Below, one piece after another: positions 21,934 to 25,374 of a stretch of DNA of 25,374 nt; positions within the stretch are counted from its first letter, which is position 1; each line of letters starts with the position of its first letter. The stretch lies in the NCBI GenBank assembly GCA_036897485.1, contig JAYMTF010001209.1, positions 1 to 25,374 of the forward strand, written 5' to 3'. A program made the position numbers and the translations under genes. The notes beneath the pieces are model-generated. The model was not told the DNA's origin. It did not search any database and was given only the letters and a program-made list of their open reading frames with translations. Source of the stretch: Pelargonium nanum (Eukaryota; Streptophyta; Magnoliopsida; Geraniales; Geraniaceae).

Positions 21934-23197
21934 TTAATAATTTATTACCTACAATTACTTACCATAAATTAATGTACGGACCATGTTCATCTTATTTTTC
22001 ATAAAATACAATTTACTTTCTTATTTTATTTATTAGTCTTTTTCGTGCTTTCTACTACATATTTTTATTCTTATTTGTCATCTTGTAAATATATTTTGTA
22101 GTTGAGTTACTTGAAATATAAATTGTTTGAGGGATGTGCGTTATTATGTTGTAATCGAGAATGGAATCAACAAAAAATGGGTTTGCTAGTTAAATCGTTT
22201 GGTTTGATTGATTTTAGATTTTGAATAGTAATATTAAATGATTTTGAATGTTTTTTTAGTCTTTTCTTGAATTTTGATTGCTCAACATTGATGGGTCATG
22301 TCATATCTTCTAGAAACATTGTTTTAAGATTTCTTTGTGGAATTTTATTAGTTTTTCATTCGTATAACGTTTATGTCGAGCTCACTAAATGTTATTGACA
22401 AAATATGAGTCTTCTTTATCGCACAACAAAACTTGGCGAGGTCTAAATGAGGGGATGGTCGGATGAGGTTCGACTGAGTATTCTTGTCTGAAGGCCTTGA
22501 GTGTCTTCTCTCGATCGACCTATAAAATAAGGTCTCAGAGGGAAAAATCGGAAGATGTTCCCAAGCTCTAGATCCCTCTTATGCTTAAGTCAATAATTAT
22601 CTATACTAACCTCGAATATAAATGAGTATTAAAAGTGTATCTCCGTACCAACCTTTAATTGGTCGGGCTTTTGTCCAACGTAAGACTACTCAACAAACAC
22701 TACTGATGATTCACCTATAACTATTTTTTTGAAATAGAAAACAAGTTTCGAACTACGTATAATTCATATATAACTAGTTTTCTATAAGGAAAACAAGTCC
22801 CATTTTGAGAATAATCAATATACATCTTCTCTAATCTAAACAGGCTAGTTCGGATTCAGCACAAAAAAGCCATTAAAAATAGGTAACAATCTAGAAAATC
22901 ATTACAATAATTGACGAAACTCTTTCACTTTCATAACTTGAAACATGCTGCAATTACAAACGTTGTACTGAACAATTGACTCTCTCTTAGCACACTCTAT
23001 TGACAGTTCTGCACTTACTGCACTATCAAGTTATGTACTGAAAATTTTGCCAGGACAACAACAAAAGAAAACACATGAAATGAATAGCATCTTCAATAGA
23101 GATTATGAAGAAGAACAAGCAATTGACATTCATAACTAAAAACAAATACAAAGCCAAGAAATCAACATTTCTATTGCACTAACAGAACCTCTCTCTG
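21934..23197. other. Intergenic DNA, no gene seen
   Basis: AT-rich. A block at about 22430-22700 is less AT-rich and carries phrases (CTTATGCTTAAGTCAATAAT, GGTCGGGCTTTTGTCC) reminiscent of dispersed plant repeats, but no terminal or flanking repeats could be defined. Confidence 0.45.
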
Positions 23198-23326
23198 GCT
23201 GATCTATTTGCCCTCTTTTGGCCTCATCTCGATCTCATACTCGACCAGCCCGCCTTTTCCCGTTACTATTCATGCCCGGTACACACATTTCGGGTTGACC
23301 ATCTTCTCCTCCATTGTTGAAGAGCC
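23198..23326 (-). pseudogene. Duplicated 3' end of the neighbouring F-box/PP2-B gene
   Basis: This segment matches 23333-23461 (the last coding codons and stop of the PP2-B gene) at a constant offset of 135 bp. The first 27 bases are identical and the whole is roughly 75-80% alike by eye. Read on the minus strand it gives MCVPGMNSNG, and then, after a one-base frame change, a tail like GGLVEYEIEMRPKEGK and a stop. It has no start or upstream exon and lies just after the PP2-B stop, so it is a non-coding relic that probably sits in that gene's 3' untranslated region. Confidence 0.85.
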
Positions 23327-23338
23327 TTTTTAGCTGAT

Positions 23339-25374
23339 CTATTTGCCCTCTTTTGGCCTGATCTCAATCCCATACACAACGAGCCCGCCTTTCCAGTCAC
23401 CACCCTTCATCTCCGAAACACACATTTCAAGCTCACCACCTTCTCCTCCACTGTAGAAGAACTCGCCTAACTCAATCTCCATCCACCCGTCTCTTCTCTC
23501 CTTGGGATATTGGCCTTCGTTCTCTCCAGGCACATATTGGCTCTCGTTTTCCATTGGCAGATTTGCTTGCAACCCCAAAATACGGGTGCGGTTAAATGGA
23601 CCCATACGCCTTGGTATGATTCGATACCTCTGCCTCCTCCTCCTCTCCCCATCAAGAAAAGCAGTGCCTTTCTTGCTTTCCCGTCCAACCAGGCCGACTG
23701 TGACCTCCACAGGTTGGTATTCGAATCCATAAGCTCCGATTGTTGACTTGAAAACAAAGTATGCTGCGTACTTAGTTGCTGGGGACAGCATGGAAATGTT
23801 GATCTTGCCTCGGATTTCAAGCCAACATACGTTAATGAGCTCAGCTACTTCAGGGAACCTAGCTTCGGGTGTAGGGGACCACCTCCAGTATCGAGGAGCA
23901 TCTCCCCATACAATGAAGAGATCTCTTGCTGCTAGCATGTAACATTTCTTCCCACTTTTTTTGTCCAGCGAAAAGCTCTGTTTAATGTCAATAACACGGT
24001 TAGAAAGGTGAATTCACAGTCAAGAGTGTCAATAAGCAAAAAAACAGTGTTTTTCAATTCCCACAGTAAATTTTATCAGATAATACAACTTATATATAAC
24101 ATAATCATTGAAGAATAATTCACACACCACACCACCCACTACTAATACAGTATATACTAAAGAGCAAAAAAATCATGATGAATGCGGAATGTCCGACAAC
24201 TTGACCTAAATGTCACAAAAGTCATATGGTGGTCAGTGTGCTCATTTGACAGGGCCTCTGCAGTGGCTTGACTGTCAAAATTATGGTTACAGAACCATAG
24301 AATATTCCATAGAACTTGCTAGATGATATAAAGTCACATGACAAGCTAGATATTGTAGTCTTGTAGATACAAACGGATCAAATGCACACAACAAAGAGGG
24401 ACGGAAAATGGAGAAGGAATAGCAAAGGTAACTGGCAGATACTCAAAAAAATTCTGATTGGCACTTGTCAGTGAGGTTATTGAGAATGGAACCAGCAACG
24501 TGATAATTATTCTATCAAGACTCCACCATTTCTCTCACACATTGGTGGTAAAATTCAAGGGGGGTAAATTCAAGTTGTCAAGCTCATTGAGCAAAAGGAG
24601 ATTGCAACAGAATTGGCTTAGGTTTCAGAGTATTGAATTTCATTAGCAACAATTAGGATCAAACAAGCATATCAGTCATTGCCTAGAAGGCTAGAACTAC
24701 ATGCCAAAGTGGAAAGTGCTCCAAAGCTAACAAGCACATCCATTTCCATTAGTATCCAATATAATGGTTAATTGTCTGATTTTTCCATTTCCATAAAACA
24801 AAAAATTTCATCTTTTATATATTAGAGGCAAATTCACCATCAATTAATCTTACCCAGTACACCAAATGACACAAAAATGCAAGAAAAACGAAAGAGAAGT
24901 ACTAAATAACTTAATAGGTTGGTGTTTGTGGAATTAGGGTTTTCTAGTTCATGTAAGCTTCACCAAAAATCAAAATTAAAAAACCAACCTTTAATTGAAC
25001 AGTAAAAATGGTGCCTCAGTCTATAATTGCCTTTCATTTTATTATTACCTTTTTCTATATAAAAAAATCAATACTTTAGCTACAAAATTTGCTCATTTTT
25101 TCCAAGGATTCACAATTACCATAACAAAATTACTTCCCAATATTGAATTTCAGTTTCTAATGGAAACTGGAACCAGAAATTTCTATTTCGATTTCAAAAT
25201 TGAAATTGAAATTACCTTTGTGCCTCCATCGATTAGGAGCGGCTCGTCGCAGAGCCTGAGGAACAGCTCCTTCTTTGAAGAGCAACGACAGAGCGGAGAC
25301 AGATCCACCGCACGCGACACGATGTCCAAGTAATCAGCCGGCAGGAACCTCTCCCAAACGGCGTCGGATTCGGC
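23339..25374 (-). CDS. F-box protein PP2-B family (phloem protein 2-like), 5' end beyond the window
   Basis: Two exons are visible: 25374-25216 (53 codons, entering from outside) and 23977-23339. A 1238-bp intron (AAAG|GTAATT..AAACAG) joins them in phase 0 across GGTK|SFSLDK. Exon 1 gives SDAVWERFLPADY and KKELFLRLCDEPLLIDGG, the end of the F-box region of this family. Exon 2 gives SGKKCYMLAARDLFIVWGD, PRYWRW, RFPEVAEL and CWLEIRGKI, then the lectin-like PP2 domain ending GIEIRPKEGK. 265 residues are seen; members are usually about 270-320, so only the start of the F-box is missing. Family members link SKP1 of an SCF ubiquitin ligase to targets or glycans through the PP2 domain; the target here is unknown. 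A partial copy of its end follows (23198-23326). Confidence 0.92.

Overview
The window looks like nuclear DNA of a flowering plant, probably a eudicot. The genes are split by AT-rich introns with GT..AG ends, intergenic DNA is very AT-rich, promoters carry TGGGCC/T (site II) and telo-box motifs, and the genes belong to plant families: a PHD/SANT protein with a CHR4-like tail, cytosolic eL39, a MUSTANG-type domesticated transposase and an F-box/PP2-B protein. An asterid/Lamiales origin is a weak guess. No virus, CRISPR array, rRNA gene or intact tRNA gene was seen.

Layout, left to right. Positions 1-2180 are intergenic and include a tRNA-derived SINE with 14-bp target-site duplications (1873-2176). 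Positions 2180-10770 hold one plus-strand gene: a promoter with G-boxes and site II motifs, a GA-rich 5' leader split by a 1.86-kb intron and carrying short uORFs, and seven coding exons for a 976-aa nuclear protein with an N-terminal PHD finger and a C-terminal SANT/Myb-like domain. Positions 11530-12195 hold RPL39 (eL39), whose first coding exon contains only the ATG. Positions 12196-14700 are gene-poor with an old tandem duplication. Positions 14814 to about 19270, minus strand, hold a MULE-derived MUSTANG-like gene with an intronless 596-aa coding region and a leader intron of about 2.4 kb that contains a SINE-like insertion. A broken cytochrome P450 remnant lies at 19853-20435. Positions 20815-21933 encode a small two-exon protein with a signal peptide, a glycine run and one membrane helix. 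From 23339 to the right edge, minus strand, lies an F-box/PP2-B gene cut by the window, followed by a diverged copy of its own last 129 bases (23198-23326).

The genes do not form a pathway. Two (PHD/SANT and MUSTANG) are likely chromatin or regulatory factors, eL39 is translational housekeeping, PP2-B is probably an SCF ubiquitin-ligase adaptor, and the small membrane protein is unassigned. No wholly new multi-gene system was found. The most distinctive items are the helicase-less PHD/SANT protein with a CHR4-type tail, the MUSTANG protein with Glu where a catalytic Asp is expected, two short A/T tracts flanked by 17-19 bp direct repeats that resemble tail-only retroposition scars, the P450 relic and the duplicated PP2-B 3' end.
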